Shown: in pieces, positions 52,959-61,818 of the stretch
Numbering within the stretch: position 1 is the first letter of the stretch
How the letters are laid out: every line of letters starts with the position of its first letter
Source of the DNA: Streptomyces sp. NBC_01244
GTDB taxonomy: Bacteria > Actinomycetota > Actinomycetes > Streptomycetales > Streptomycetaceae
Assembly (NCBI RefSeq): GCF_035987325.1
Contig: NZ_CP108489.1
Span: 62,001 to 126,000 of the forward strand
Direction: 5' to 3'
Length of the DNA: 64,000 nt
Notes under the pieces: generated by a model
Told to the model about the DNA's origin: nothing
The model's database searches: none
The model's input: the letters and a program-made list of their open reading frames with translations, nothing else
Program-made: the position numbers and the translations under genes

Positions 52959-53258
52959 CACCGTGCCGTACGGGAACCCACCGGTCGACCGGCTTGCCGG
53001 CCCTGTCTCCACTCCGCTCTCCACCCACCTCTCCGCTCACCTGGCCACGCGCGTCGCGCGGCTGCGCCGTGTGGTCTGGCTCGCCGTACGCGGTGCGGAT
53101 CCGGCCGTCGGCCGCCCCGCCTGCCCGGCCCCCCGGGTGACCCATGGCGGAAACCAGCCGGTTCCGAGCGGAACCCGACCCGGCGGATAGCGCGGCTCCG
53201 GCCCCGGCCGCCGGCCCGCCCCCGCTCACGCCCCAGAGAAAGAAGAAGGAGTCACCCG
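52959..53258. other. Intergenic region, no gene supported
   Basis: 300 bp between the 52-aa gene and the split-barrel protein gene. One open frame from GTG 52963 (75 codons) has no ribosome site and Arg/Pro-rich content, so I do not accept it. The strong site agaagaaggag at its right end serves the next gene. Confidence 0.5.
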
Positions 53259-53678
53259 ATGTCGCTGTCGAAGCAGCGCGCCGGCGCACCGCAGGTCTCG
53301 TCCTCGGTCGAGGCGTTCCTCAACGACCCCGAGCACGTGGGCGTGCTCACCACCGTCAGGCCCGACGGGACCCTGCACACGGCGCCCGTACGGTTCACCT
53401 GGGACGGGACGGCCGGCCTGGTCCGGGTCCTGACCGTCGCCTCCTCGCGCAAGGCGCGCAACCTGCTGACCGGGCCCGGCGGCCGGGTGGCGATCTGCCA
53501 GGTGCAGGGCTTCGCCTGGGTCACGCTGGAAGGCGCCGGCACGGTGGTGCGCGAGCCCGGGCGGGTGGCCGAGGGAGTCAAGCGGTACGCCAGGCGGTAC
53601 TGGTCGGCGCCGCCGAACCCGCCCGGCCGGGTGGTCATCGAGATCGAGGTCGACCGGGTGCTGACCCTCAACACCTGA
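53259..53678 (+). CDS. PPOX-class (split beta-barrel) F420/FMN-dependent protein
   Basis: A 139-residue member of the pyridoxamine-phosphate-oxidase-like fold, with VGVLTTVRPDGTLHTAPVRFTWD and LTVASSRKARNLLTGPGGRVAICQVQG, the typical cofactor-binding strands. It ends YWSAPPNPPGRVVIEIEVDRV. Many of these bind F420 or FMN and reduce small substrates. In this cluster it could be a tailoring reductase. It starts at ATG 53259. Confidence 0.85.
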   Translation: MSLSKQRAGAPQVSSSVEAFLNDPEHVGVLTTVRPDGTLHTAPVRFTWDGTAGLVRVLTVASSRKARNLLTGPGGRVAICQVQGFAWVTLEGAGTVVREPGRVAEGVKRYARRYWSAPPNPPGRVVIEIEVDRVLTLNT

Positions 53679-53712
53679 GCGATGCCCGGGCACCACAGCG
53701 GCCCCGGCACCC

Positions 53713-53752
53713 GAGCGCGCGGCGGCAACCTTCCCGGCTGCGCCGCGCGCTC
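53713..53752. terminator. Terminator between convergent genes
   Basis: gagcgcgcggcg (53713-53724) pairs perfectly with cgccgcgcgctc (53741-53752), 16-nt loop. It separates the split-barrel gene (+) from the SnoaL-like gene (-). Confidence 0.8.
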
Positions 53753-53769
53753 ACCCGTACCGCGCGCGC

Positions 53770-54240
53770 CTACGCGGCCGGCGGGGGAGTGCCGTCCGCC
53801 CACAGCAGGCGGAAGGACAGCAGGGTCAGCCGCCACCCGGCGGGGGTGCGCAGGGCCTCGCCGTCGACGAAGGTGCCGGTGGTGAACAGCCGCGCGAGCA
53901 CGCCCTGCGGCGGGACGTGGCGCGGGTGGTGCACCTGCGTGGAGATCAGGTTGGCGCGCAGGGTGGCCCGGTCCCCGTCCAGGACGACCACGGCCGGGGA
54001 GCCCAGGTGCTGGGTGGCGGCGAAGGCCGACAGGGCCTTGCGGTGGAACTCGGCCATGCCCGCGGTGCCCTCGTGCCGGCTCATCGGCGGGAAGGCCACC
54101 ACCGCGTCCGGGGCGAACAGCTCCGCCGCCCAGGCGTCGTCGAGCTCTTCGTCGTCGAGGGAGACCAGATAGCGGTTCAAAAGGCCCGCCACAAGAAGGC
54201 TTGCGGTGCCGGATTCTTCGAGGATTTCGGTGGAGGTCAT
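53770..54240 (-). CDS. SnoaL-like (NTF2-fold) polyketide tailoring protein
   Basis: A 156-residue NTF2-fold protein: LLNRYLVSLDDEELDDAWAAELFAPDAVVAFPP, then GTAGMAEFHRKALSAFAATQHLG, the pattern of SnoaL_4-type proteins. Members act as polyketide cyclases, hydroxylases or have no known activity. It starts at ATG 54240 and is divergent from the first FAD hydroxylase gene, sharing the promoter region with the SARP-like heptads. Confidence 0.85.
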   Translation of the reverse strand: MTSTEILEESGTASLLVAGLLNRYLVSLDDEELDDAWAAELFAPDAVVAFPPMSRHEGTAGMAEFHRKALSAFAATQHLGSPAVVVLDGDRATLRANLISTQVHHPRHVPPQGVLARLFTTGTFVDGEALRTPAGWRLTLLSFRLLWADGTPPPAA

Positions 54241-54283
54241 CCTTGAGAATGCGCCTGTCCCGGCCCGTCCGGGCAATCCCGCC

Positions 54284-54342
54284 TGACAAAGATCTGACAT
54301 TGCCGACGCTCTTCTGTCATTGATTGTCGAAGGTCTGTATCA
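54284..54342 (+). promoter_or_regulatory. Ladder of TGNCANN-like heptads, candidate SARP-binding site
   Basis: tgacaaa (54284), tgacatt (54295), tgtcatt (54315), tgtcgaa (54325) and tgtatca (54336) lie on one strand at about 11-bp steps, with one missing step. SARPs bind heptameric direct repeats with an 11-bp period placed just before the -10 box. The site is in the 166-bp region between the SnoaL-like gene and the FAD hydroxylase that heads the second polyketide set. Confidence 0.55.
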
Positions 54343-54406
54343 ATCTCTCTTTACGCCCCGCCCGAGCCCTCTCGATACTGGCCGAACACCAGTGGGAAGA
54401 GGCGGG

Positions 54407-55879
54407 ATGAGCACCTTTGATGTAGATGCCATTGTTGTGGGAGCCGGTCCGACCGGACTCATGCTCGCGGGCGAATTGAGGCTCAATGGAGTCTCGGTGA
54501 TAGTCCTTGACAAACTGGCCGAGCCGATCAAGGAATCCCGGGCGCTCGGCTTTTCTGCCCGGACCATCGAGGAATTCGCCCAGCGCGGCCTGATCGCCCG
54601 ATTCGGAGAGGTCGGCGTCATTCCGTTCGGCCACTTCGGCGGCGTCCCGCTCGACTACCAGGTGATCGAAGGCGGCTCGTACGGCGCCCGCGGCATCCCG
54701 CAGGCCCGTACCGAGGGAGTCCTCGGCGGCTGGGCGCGCGAACTGGGCGCCGAGATCCGCCGCGGCGTCGAGGTCACCGGCCTGGTCCAGGACGACGAGG
54801 GCGTGACGGTCACCGCGCTCGGCCCGGACGGCGGCCTCACCCTGCGCGCCCGCCACGTGGTGGGCTGCGACGGCGCCCGCAGCATCGTGCGCAAGCTCGC
54901 CGGCATCGACTTCCCCGGCACCGAGCCGACCCTCGAGCTGCGCTTCGCGGACGTGGCCGGCGTACAGCTGCGCCCGCGCTTCAGCGGCGAGCGCGTCCCC
55001 GGCGGCATGGTGATGGTCATCCCCATGGGCCCGGACCGCAGCCGCGTCATCTACTTCGACAGCGCCGAGCCGCTGCGCAAGGGCCCCGGGGCGATCACCT
55101 TCGACGAGGTGGTCGCATCCTGGCAGCGCCTGACGGGCGAGGACATCAGCGGGGCCACGCCGCTGTGGGTCAGCTCCACCACCGACAACAGCCGCCAGGC
55201 CGCCGAGTACCGGCGCGGCAGGGTCTTCCTCGCCGGTGACGCCGCGCACATCCACCTGCCCATCGGCGCGCAGGGTATGAGCGCCGGCGTCCAGGACGCG
55301 GTGAACCTCGGCTGGAAGCTCGCCCTGGACATCCAGGGCCGGGCGCCCGAGGGCCTGCTCGACACCTACCACGCCGAGCGGCACCCGGTCGGTGCCCGGA
55401 TCCTGACCAACACGCTCGCCCAGCGCATCCTCTACCTCGGCGGCGAGGACATCACCCCGATGCGCGAGGTCTTCGCCGAGCTGGTCAACAACCACGAATC
55501 GGTCCGCCGCCACCTCGTCGGCATGGTCACCGGCCTCGACATCCGCCACGACGTCGGCGCGGGCGACCACCCGCTGCTCGGCCGGCGCCTGCCCGACCGG
55601 GAGCTCGTCGTCGACGGCGAGAAGACCTCCGTCTTCGCGCTGCTGAACGCCGGACGCGCCGTGCTCCTCGAGATCGGCGGCGACCACGGCCTGCGCGAGG
55701 CGGCCGCCGGCTGGGCCGACCGCGTCGAAGTGGTCCGCGCCGACCAGCCCGAATGCGACGCCCCGGTGGACGGCATCCTCGTCCGCCCCGACGGCTACGT
55801 CGCCTGGCTCGCGCCCGCGGGCGCCGGCCCCGAAGGCTTCACCGACGCACTCACGCGCTGGTTCGGCCCCGCCAACTGA
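54407..55879 (+). CDS. FAD-dependent aromatic polyketide hydroxylase 1 (PgaE-like)
   Basis: A 490-residue flavoprotein monooxygenase of the PHBH type: FAD motif AIVVGAGPTGLMLAGEL, DG motif VVGCDGARSIVRKLAGIDFPG and second FAD motif RVFLAGDAAHIHLPIGAQGMSAGVQDA. The C-terminal ~110 residues form the thioredoxin-like tail of this group. By position at the head of the angucycline-like core it corresponds to PgaE/LanE, which hydroxylates the C12 position of the tetracyclic intermediate. ATG 54407. Confidence 0.92.
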   Translation: MSTFDVDAIVVGAGPTGLMLAGELRLNGVSVIVLDKLAEPIKESRALGFSARTIEEFAQRGLIARFGEVGVIPFGHFGGVPLDYQVIEGGSYGARGIPQARTEGVLGGWARELGAEIRRGVEVTGLVQDDEGVTVTALGPDGGLTLRARHVVGCDGARSIVRKLAGIDFPGTEPTLELRFADVAGVQLRPRFSGERVPGGMVMVIPMGPDRSRVIYFDSAEPLRKGPGAITFDEVVASWQRLTGEDISGATPLWVSSTTDNSRQAAEYRRGRVFLAGDAAHIHLPIGAQGMSAGVQDAVNLGWKLALDIQGRAPEGLLDTYHAERHPVGARILTNTLAQRILYLGGEDITPMREVFAELVNNHESVRRHLVGMVTGLDIRHDVGAGDHPLLGRRLPDRELVVDGEKTSVFALLNAGRAVLLEIGGDHGLREAAAGWADRVEVVRADQPECDAPVDGILVRPDGYVAWLAPAGAGPEGFTDALTRWFGPAN

Positions 55880-55929
55880 GCGCCGTTCCGTCCCGCTCCG
55901 TCCGTACTCTCCACAGGAAGCGAACAAAA

Positions 55930-56628
55930 ATGGCCTTCATCTCCCTCGAGGACAAGCACCTGACGGTCCTCAACCTCTTCACCACCGACGCGCCTGAGAA
56001 TCAGGACCGCCTGGTCGAGGAGATGACGAAGATCGTCGACGCGGCGACGTACGAGGGCTGGATGAACAGCACCGTGCACGCGGGTGTCGACAGCCTGGGC
56101 ACCTGCAACTTCATCCAGTGGCGCAGCGGCGAGGACCTGGAGCGGCGCTACGAGGGCGAGGAGTTCAAGCACCGCACCCTCCCCGTCTTCGGCGAGATCA
56201 CCACCTCGATCAAGCTGCTCCAGAACGAGGTCGCCTACACGGTGACCTCGGACGCCCTCGCCGGCAAGGTCGAGATCGGCCCGCACCGCGACGACTACAC
56301 CGTCCTCGGCGTCTTCTCCGTGACCGACGACGGCCAGGACGAGGCCATCGACGCCCTCGGCAAGGGCCAGGAGTTCCTGGCCGAGATCCCCGGCTTCCGC
56401 TCGCACGTGGTCCTCAAGGGCCTGCGCGCCCGCGGCCTGGACGGCAAGTTCGTCGTCTCCTACGCGCAGTGGGACAGCAAGGAGTCCTACGAGGCCTACC
56501 GCGACCAGGCCTCCGAGCAGCAGTCCGCCGCGCGCGAGAAGGCCCAGAACCGGGTCTCCGCCGTCTCCGCCGGTGACCCGTACATCAACACGTACACCGT
56601 GGTGCACTCCCGCTCCGCCAGCGAGTGA
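55930..56628 (+). CDS. Double antibiotic-biosynthesis-monooxygenase (ABM) domain protein
   Basis: A 232-residue protein with two ferredoxin-like ABM repeats: residues ~10-100 (LTVLNLFTTDAPENQDRLVEEM) and ~120-220 (YTVLGVFSVTDDGQDEAIDALGKGQEF). ABM proteins oxidise anthrones to quinones without cofactors. Its insertion between the PgaE-like hydroxylase and TcmI-like cyclase genes departs from the standard angucycline order. ATG 55930. A hairpin (56670-56705) follows. Confidence 0.88.
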   Translation: MAFISLEDKHLTVLNLFTTDAPENQDRLVEEMTKIVDAATYEGWMNSTVHAGVDSLGTCNFIQWRSGEDLERRYEGEEFKHRTLPVFGEITTSIKLLQNEVAYTVTSDALAGKVEIGPHRDDYTVLGVFSVTDDGQDEAIDALGKGQEFLAEIPGFRSHVVLKGLRARGLDGKFVVSYAQWDSKESYEAYRDQASEQQSAAREKAQNRVSAVSAGDPYINTYTVVHSRSASE

Positions 56629-56669
56629 ATCGTCGCGCTCCCCACGGCACGACGGGACCGTAATGCCCC

Positions 56670-56705
56670 GGACGCCCGGCACCCCGCTCGGGGAGCCGGG
56701 CGTCC
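56670..56705 (+). terminator. Stem-loop between the ABM and cyclase genes
   Basis: ggacgcccggc (56670-56680) pairs with gccgggcgtcc (56695-56705), with a further cccc/gggg inside. It may reduce read-through from the first two genes or stabilise their mRNA. Confidence 0.65.
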
Positions 56706-56882
56706 CGTGTACGTGCCCCCATCCATGAGAAGGCGCGCGGCGCACCCGCTCCGGCGGAATTCGAGAATCCCCCGTGCGGCGCGCTATCGCCAGGCGGGAC
56801 CGTCGAGTCGGTAGCGAATTCAGGCCATGCAGGCCGCGCCCGCACCGCGCTCTCCCGCGCACACGCTGAGGAGCCAAACCGT

Positions 56883-57212
56883 ATGCACAGCACGTTGATT
56901 GTCGCCCGGATGGCAGCAGCCTCGTCCGCCGATGTGGCAAAACTGTTCTCCGAATTCGACGCGACGGACATGCCCCAGCGCATGGGAACGCGGCGCCGCC
57001 AGTTGTTCTCGTACCGGGGCCTGTACTTCCACCTCCAGGACTTCGACGAGGACAACGGAGGCGAGCTGATCGAGCAGGCGAAGAGCGACCCGCGCTTCGT
57101 CGGGATCAGCGAGGACCTCAAGCCCTTCATCGAGGCCTACGACCCCAAGACCTGGCGCTCACCGGCCGACGCGATGGCCGCACGCTTCTACAACTGGGAG
57201 GCGTCCGCGTGA
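56883..57212 (+). CDS. TcmI-like second/third-ring polyketide cyclase
   Basis: A 109-residue protein of the TcmI/PgaF cyclase family: [51 protein letters not shown] and the end [14 protein letters not shown]. It closes later rings of the aromatic polyketide. It overlaps KSalpha 2 by four bases, exactly as in angucycline clusters. ATG 56883. Confidence 0.92.
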   Translation: MHSTLIVARMAAASSADVAKLFSEFDATDMPQRMGTRRRQLFSYRGLYFHLQDFDEDNGGELIEQAKSDPRFVGISEDLKPFIEAYDPKTWRSPADAMAARFYNWEASA

Positions 57213-58480
57213 CCCGCCGACGCGTCGTCATCACCGGAATCGAGGTGATCGCCCCCGGTGGTGTCGGCAAGGAGAAGTTCTGGAACCTGCTGAGCGAGGG
57301 CCGCACCGCCACCCGGGGGATCACCTTCTTCGACCCCGCGCCCTTCCGTTCCCGGGTGGCCGCCGAGATCGACTTCGATCCGTACGCGCACGGGCTGAAC
57401 CCGCAGGAGGTGCGCCGCCTGGACCGGGCCGCGCAGTTCGCGGTGGTCGCCGCGCGCGGCGCGGTCGCCGACAGCGGCATCGAGCTGGGCGGGCTGGACC
57501 CGCACCGCATCGGCGTCACCGTGGGCTCCGCGGTCGGTGCCACGATGGGCCTCGACGAGGAGTACCGGGTCGTCAGCGACGGCGGCCGGCTCGACCTGGT
57601 CGACCACACCTACGCGGTCCCGCACCTCTACAACCACATGGTGCCGAGCTCCTTCGCCTCCGAGGTCGCCTGGGCCGTGGGCGCCGAAGGCCCCTCCACC
57701 GTGGTCTCCACCGGCTGCACCTCCGGCCTCGACTCGGTCGGCTACGCCGTCGAGCTGGTCCGCGAGGGCTCGGCGGACGTGGTGATCGCCGGCTCCTCGG
57801 ACGCCCCGATCTCCCCGATCACCATGGCCTGCTTCGACGCCATCAAGGCCACCACCCCCCGCCACGACGATCCGCAGCGCGCCTCGCGTCCCTTCGACGG
57901 CACCCGCAACGGGTTCGTGCTGGGCGAGGGCACCGCGTTCTTCGTGCTGGAGGAGCTGGAGAGCGCCAAGAAGCGCGGCGCGCACATCTACGCCGAGATC
58001 GCCGGCTACGCCACGCGCTCCAACGCGTACCACATGACGGGCCTGCGCCCCGATGGCCTGGAGATGTCCGAGGCCATCAACATCGCCCTCGGCGAGGCCC
58101 GCATGAACCCCGATGCGATCGACTACATCAACGCGCACGGCTCGGGCACCAAGCAGAACGACCGGCACGAGACGGCCGCCTTCAAGCGCAGCCTCGGCGA
58201 CCACGCCTACCGGACGCCGGTCAGCTCCATCAAGTCGATGGTCGGGCACTCGCTCGGCGCGATCGGCTCCATCGAGATCGCCGCGTCCGCCCTGGCCATG
58301 GAGTACGACGTCGTACCCCCCACGGCCAACCTGACGACGCCCGACCCCGAGTGCGACCTCGACTACGTCCCGGTTACCGCGCGCGACCAGCTGGTCGACG
58401 CGGTCCTCACGGTCGGCAGCGGATTCGGCGGCTTCCAGAGCGCCATGGTGCTGGCCAGCCCCGATAGGAGCCTCGTATGA
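57209..58480 (+). CDS. Beta-ketoacyl synthase KSalpha, set 2
   Basis: A 423-residue KSalpha starting with GTG. Nucleophile Cys170 is in [12 protein letters not shown], and the histidines are in [15 protein letters not shown] and [15 protein letters not shown]. It is coupled by overlaps to the cyclase before and the CLF after it, and followed by an ACP, a full minimal PKS. Paralogue of KSalpha 1 (43772). Confidence 0.96.
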   Translation: MTRRRVVITGIEVIAPGGVGKEKFWNLLSEGRTATRGITFFDPAPFRSRVAAEIDFDPYAHGLNPQEVRRLDRAAQFAVVAARGAVADSGIELGGLDPHRIGVTVGSAVGATMGLDEEYRVVSDGGRLDLVDHTYAVPHLYNHMVPSSFASEVAWAVGAEGPSTVVSTGCTSGLDSVGYAVELVREGSADVVIAGSSDAPISPITMACFDAIKATTPRHDDPQRASRPFDGTRNGFVLGEGTAFFVLEELESAKKRGAHIYAEIAGYATRSNAYHMTGLRPDGLEMSEAINIALGEARMNPDAIDYINAHGSGTKQNDRHETAAFKRSLGDHAYRTPVSSIKSMVGHSLGAIGSIEIAASALAMEYDVVPPTANLTTPDPECDLDYVPVTARDQLVDAVLTVGSGFGGFQSAMVLASPDRSLV

Positions 58481-59688
58481 CGTCGGTGGTGGTCACCGGC
58501 CTCGGCATCGCCTCGCCCAACGGGCTGGGCGCCGAGGACTACTGGTCGGCGACTCTGGGCGGAAAGAGCGGCATCGGCCGGATCACCCGCTTCGACCCGT
58601 CGAGTTACCCCGCCCGCCTGGCGGGTGAGGTCCCCGGCTTCGTCGCCGAGGACCACCTGCCCTCGCGCATCCTGCCGCAGACCGACCGGGTCACCCGGCT
58701 CGCGCTGGTGGCCACGGACTGGGCGCTGCAGGACGCGGGCGTCGACCCCGAGGCGATGTCCGAGTTCGACATGGGCGTCATCACGGCCTCGGCCGCGGGC
58801 GGCTTCGAGTTCGGGCAGGGCGAGCTGCAGAACCTGTGGGGCCGGGGCAGCCAGTACGTCTCGGCGTACCAGTCCTTCGCCTGGTTCTACGCCGTCAACA
58901 GCGGCCAGATCTCGATCCGCAACGGCATGAAGGGCCCGGCCGGCGTCGTGGTCAGCGAGGGAGCCGGCGGCCTCGACGCCGTCGCCCACGCCCGCCGCCA
59001 GATCCGCAAGGGCACCGCGCTCATCGTCACCGGAGCCGTCGACGCCTCCATCTGCCCGTGGGGCTGGGTGGCCCAGCTGTCCACCGGCAAGCTGTCCACC
59101 AGCGACGAGCCCGCCCGCGCCTACCTGCCCTTCGACCGCGACGCCCGCGGCTTCGTGCCCGGCGAGGGCGGCGCGATCCTCATCACCGAGGACGCCGACG
59201 CGGCGCGCGCCCGCGGAGCCCGCATCTACGGCGAGATCGCCGGCCACGGCTCGACGATGGACCCCAGGCCCGGCAGCGGCCGCGAGCCGGGCCTGCGCAA
59301 GGCCATCCAGCTCGCCCTCGCCGACGCGGGCGTCGACGCGGGCGACATCGACGTCGTCTTCGCCGACGGCGCCGGTGACCCCACGCTGGACCGCATCGAG
59401 GCCGAGGCGATCAGCGCCGTCTTCGGAGTCCGGGCCGTCCCGGTGACCGTGCCCAAGACGATGACCGGACGCCTGTACTCGGGCGCGGCCCCGCTCGACC
59501 TGGCCGCCGCGTTCTTCGCCATCCGAGACGGGGTCATCCCGCCCACCGTGCACGTCGACCCGTGCCCGGACTACCAGCTCGACCTGGTCCTGGGCCAGCC
59601 GCGCCCGGCACCGGTGCGCACCGCGCTGGTCCTGGCCCGCGGCAGTGGCGGGTTCAACTCCGCCATGGTCGTGCGCGCCGCCGAGTAG
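58477..59688 (+). CDS. Chain-length factor KSbeta/CLF, set 2, with Gly at the usual Gln position
   Basis: A 403-residue CLF with [21 protein letters not shown] and the end [13 protein letters not shown]. At the residue that replaces the nucleophile of KSalpha, most CLFs have Gln (EQAGG); here codons GAG-GGA-GCC give [11 protein letters not shown], so Gly162. The partner CLF 1 keeps Gln. Gln has been linked to malonyl-ACP decarboxylation for priming, so starter use could differ. It overlaps KSalpha 2 by four bases. Confidence 0.93.
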   Translation: MTSVVVTGLGIASPNGLGAEDYWSATLGGKSGIGRITRFDPSSYPARLAGEVPGFVAEDHLPSRILPQTDRVTRLALVATDWALQDAGVDPEAMSEFDMGVITASAAGGFEFGQGELQNLWGRGSQYVSAYQSFAWFYAVNSGQISIRNGMKGPAGVVVSEGAGGLDAVAHARRQIRKGTALIVTGAVDASICPWGWVAQLSTGKLSTSDEPARAYLPFDRDARGFVPGEGGAILITEDADAARARGARIYGEIAGHGSTMDPRPGSGREPGLRKAIQLALADAGVDAGDIDVVFADGAGDPTLDRIEAEAISAVFGVRAVPVTVPKTMTGRLYSGAAPLDLAAAFFAIRDGVIPPTVHVDPCPDYQLDLVLGQPRPAPVRTALVLARGSGGFNSAMVVRAAE

Positions 59689-59750
59689 GGCGGCGTCGTC
59701 CGCACGTACGCCACCACCCACGCAGCATCTCGATGAAAGGGACTTCCACC

Positions 59751-60020
59751 ATGGCCACCAAGGCGTTCACCCTCGACGACCTCAAGCGCATCCTGAAGGA
59801 GGCCGCGGGCGTGGCCGAGGGCGTCGACCTGGACGGCGACATCCTCGACACCGAGTTCGACGTGCTCGGCTACGAGTCCCTCGCTCTGCTGGAGGCGGGC
59901 AGCCTCATCGAGCGCGAGTGCGGCATCTCCCTCGACGAGGAGGCCGTCAACGACGCCCACACGCCGCGGACCTTCATAGACGTCGTCAACATGCAGCTCG
60001 CTCCGGCCACGGCCGCCTGA
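59751..60020 (+). CDS. Acyl carrier protein
   Basis: An 89-residue acidic four-helix carrier protein. The pantetheine attachment site is Ser43 in DVLGYESLALLEAG. ATG 59751 follows aaaggga. It is the only carrier protein I find in the window, so it probably serves both KSalpha/CLF pairs. The substrate of the PPTase at 50264 is most likely this protein. Confidence 0.95.
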   Translation: MATKAFTLDDLKRILKEAAGVAEGVDLDGDILDTEFDVLGYESLALLEAGSLIERECGISLDEEAVNDAHTPRTFIDVVNMQLAPATAA

Positions 60021-60032
60021 AGGGATCCGGAC

Positions 60033-60821
60033 ATGACCCAGCACTCCACCCCCAAGGTCGCCGTCGTCACCGGCGCGACCAGCGGCATCGGCCTCGCCTC
60101 GGCGCGCCTGCTCGCCTCGCAGAACCACAAGGTGTTCATCGGCGCCCGCAACGCCGACAACATCGCCGCCACCGTCAAGGAGCTCCAGGCCGAGGGCCTG
60201 GACGTGGACGGCGCGGTCCTCGACGTCCGCGACACCGCCTCGGTGGACGCCTTCGTCCAGGCCGCCGTCGACCGCTTCGGCACCATCGACGTCGTGGTCA
60301 ACAACGCCGGCCGGTCCGGCGGCGGACCGACCGCCGACATCGCCGACGAGCTGTGGCAGGACGTCATCGAGACGAATCTCAACAGCGTCTTCCGCGTCAC
60401 CCGCGCCGTCCTCACCACCGGCGGCATGCGGCACAAGGACCGCGGCCGGATCATCAACATCGCCTCCACCGCGGGCAAGCAGGGCGTCGTCCTCGGCGCC
60501 CCGTACTCCGCCTCCAAGCACGGCGTCGTCGGCTTCACCAAGGCGCTGGGCAACGAGCTGGCCCCCACCGGCATCACCGTCAACGCGGTCTGCCCCGGAT
60601 ACGTCGAGACCCCGATGGCCCAGAAGGTCCGCCAGGGCTACGCGGCCGCCTACGACACCTCCGAGGACGCCATCCTCGAGAAGTTCCAGTCGAAGATCCC
60701 GCTCGGCCGCTACTCCAGCCCGGAGGAAGTCGCCGGCCTGGTCGGCTACCTGGCCTCGGACACCGCCGCCTCCATCACCTCGCAGGCGCTCAACGTCTGC
60801 GGCGGCCTGGGCAACTTCTAG
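60033..60821 (+). CDS. Polyketide ketoreductase (ActIII-like SDR)
   Basis: A 262-residue short-chain dehydrogenase: NADP(H) motif TGATSGIGLASARLL, NNAGRSGG, catalytic Tyr158 and Lys162 in PYSASKHG, and VCPGYVETPMAQKVR, which matches C9-ketoreductases of the ActIII family. It reduces the C9 carbonyl of the nascent polyketide, setting first-ring folding. ATG 60033, 12 bp after the ACP stop. Confidence 0.94.
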   Translation: MTQHSTPKVAVVTGATSGIGLASARLLASQNHKVFIGARNADNIAATVKELQAEGLDVDGAVLDVRDTASVDAFVQAAVDRFGTIDVVVNNAGRSGGGPTADIADELWQDVIETNLNSVFRVTRAVLTTGGMRHKDRGRIINIASTAGKQGVVLGAPYSASKHGVVGFTKALGNELAPTGITVNAVCPGYVETPMAQKVRQGYAAAYDTSEDAILEKFQSKIPLGRYSSPEEVAGLVGYLASDTAASITSQALNVCGGLGNF

Positions 60822-60871
60822 CAGGGCCCGCCCCCACGCACCCACCGAACACCACCTGAGGAGAACCCGCC

Positions 60872-61816
60872 ATGACCACGCGTGAGGTCGAGCACGAGAT
60901 CACCGTCGGCGCCCCGGCCGCCGCCGTGTACCAGTTGCTCGCGGACGTGACCAACTGGCCGCGCATCTTCCCGCCCACCATCCACGTGGACCGGGTCGAG
61001 GCCGAGGGCGCCGAGGAGAAGATCCGGATCTGGGCGACCGCCAACGGCCAGCCGAAGAACTGGACCTCGCGCCGCACCCTGGACCCGGAGGGCCTGCGCA
61101 TCACCTTCCGCCAGGAGGTCCCGGCGGAGCCCGTCAAGCACATGGGCGGCACCTGGATCATCGAGCCGCTCGGCGAGGCGCAGTCCCGCGTCCGGCTGCT
61201 GCACGACTACAGCGCCGTCAACGACGACCCGCACGACCTGCTGTGGATCCAGCAGGCGGTGGACAAGAACAGCACCTCCGAGCTGGCCGCGCTCAAGGTC
61301 AACGTCGAGGCGGCGCACGCCGCGGAGACCGAGGAGCTGACCTTCTCGTTCACCGACACCGTCCAGATCGCGGGCTCCGCCAAGGACGTGTTCGACTTCA
61401 TCAACGAGGCCCACCTGTGGGCCGAGCGGCTCCCGCACGTGGCCGTGGTGCGCCTCGAGGAGGACACCCCGGGCCTGCAGGAGCTGGAGATGGACACCCG
61501 CGCCAAGGACGGCTCGGTGCACACCACCAAGTCGTACCGGGTGATCTTCCCCCACGACAAGATCGCCTACAAGCAGGTCACCCTGCCGGCGCTGATGACC
61601 CTGCACACCGGCGAGTGGACGTTCACCGAGAGCGACGAGGGCACGTCCGCGTCCTCGCAGCACACCGTCACCATCAACACGGAGAACATCGCGCGCATCC
61701 TCGGCGACCAGGCCACCGTCGCCGACGCCCGCACGTACGTGCACACGGCGCTGTCCACCAACAGCTCCGCCACCCTGGCGTACGCGAAGGCCCACGCCGA
61801 GTCGAAGGCCTCCTGA
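60872..61816 (+). CDS. Aromatase/cyclase, two-domain SRPBCC, set 2
   Basis: A 314-residue didomain aromatase/cyclase (EHEITVGAPAAAVYQLLADVTNWPRIFPP, then DTVQIAGSAKDVFDFINEAHLWAERLPHV). It corresponds to PgaL/LanL in angucycline clusters, acting after the ketoreductase encoded just before it. Paralogue of 47316, with ~60-90 residues clearly alike by eye. ATG 60872 behind gaggaga. Confidence 0.93.
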   Translation: MTTREVEHEITVGAPAAAVYQLLADVTNWPRIFPPTIHVDRVEAEGAEEKIRIWATANGQPKNWTSRRTLDPEGLRITFRQEVPAEPVKHMGGTWIIEPLGEAQSRVRLLHDYSAVNDDPHDLLWIQQAVDKNSTSELAALKVNVEAAHAAETEELTFSFTDTVQIAGSAKDVFDFINEAHLWAERLPHVAVVRLEEDTPGLQELEMDTRAKDGSVHTTKSYRVIFPHDKIAYKQVTLPALMTLHTGEWTFTESDEGTSASSQHTVTINTENIARILGDQATVADARTYVHTALSTNSSATLAYAKAHAESKAS

Positions 61817-61818
61817 GC

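Noticed and set aside
52963..53190. 75-codon ORF between the 52-aa gene and the split-barrel gene
   Set aside because: No ribosome site and Arg/Pro-rich composition typical of non-coding GC-rich DNA.
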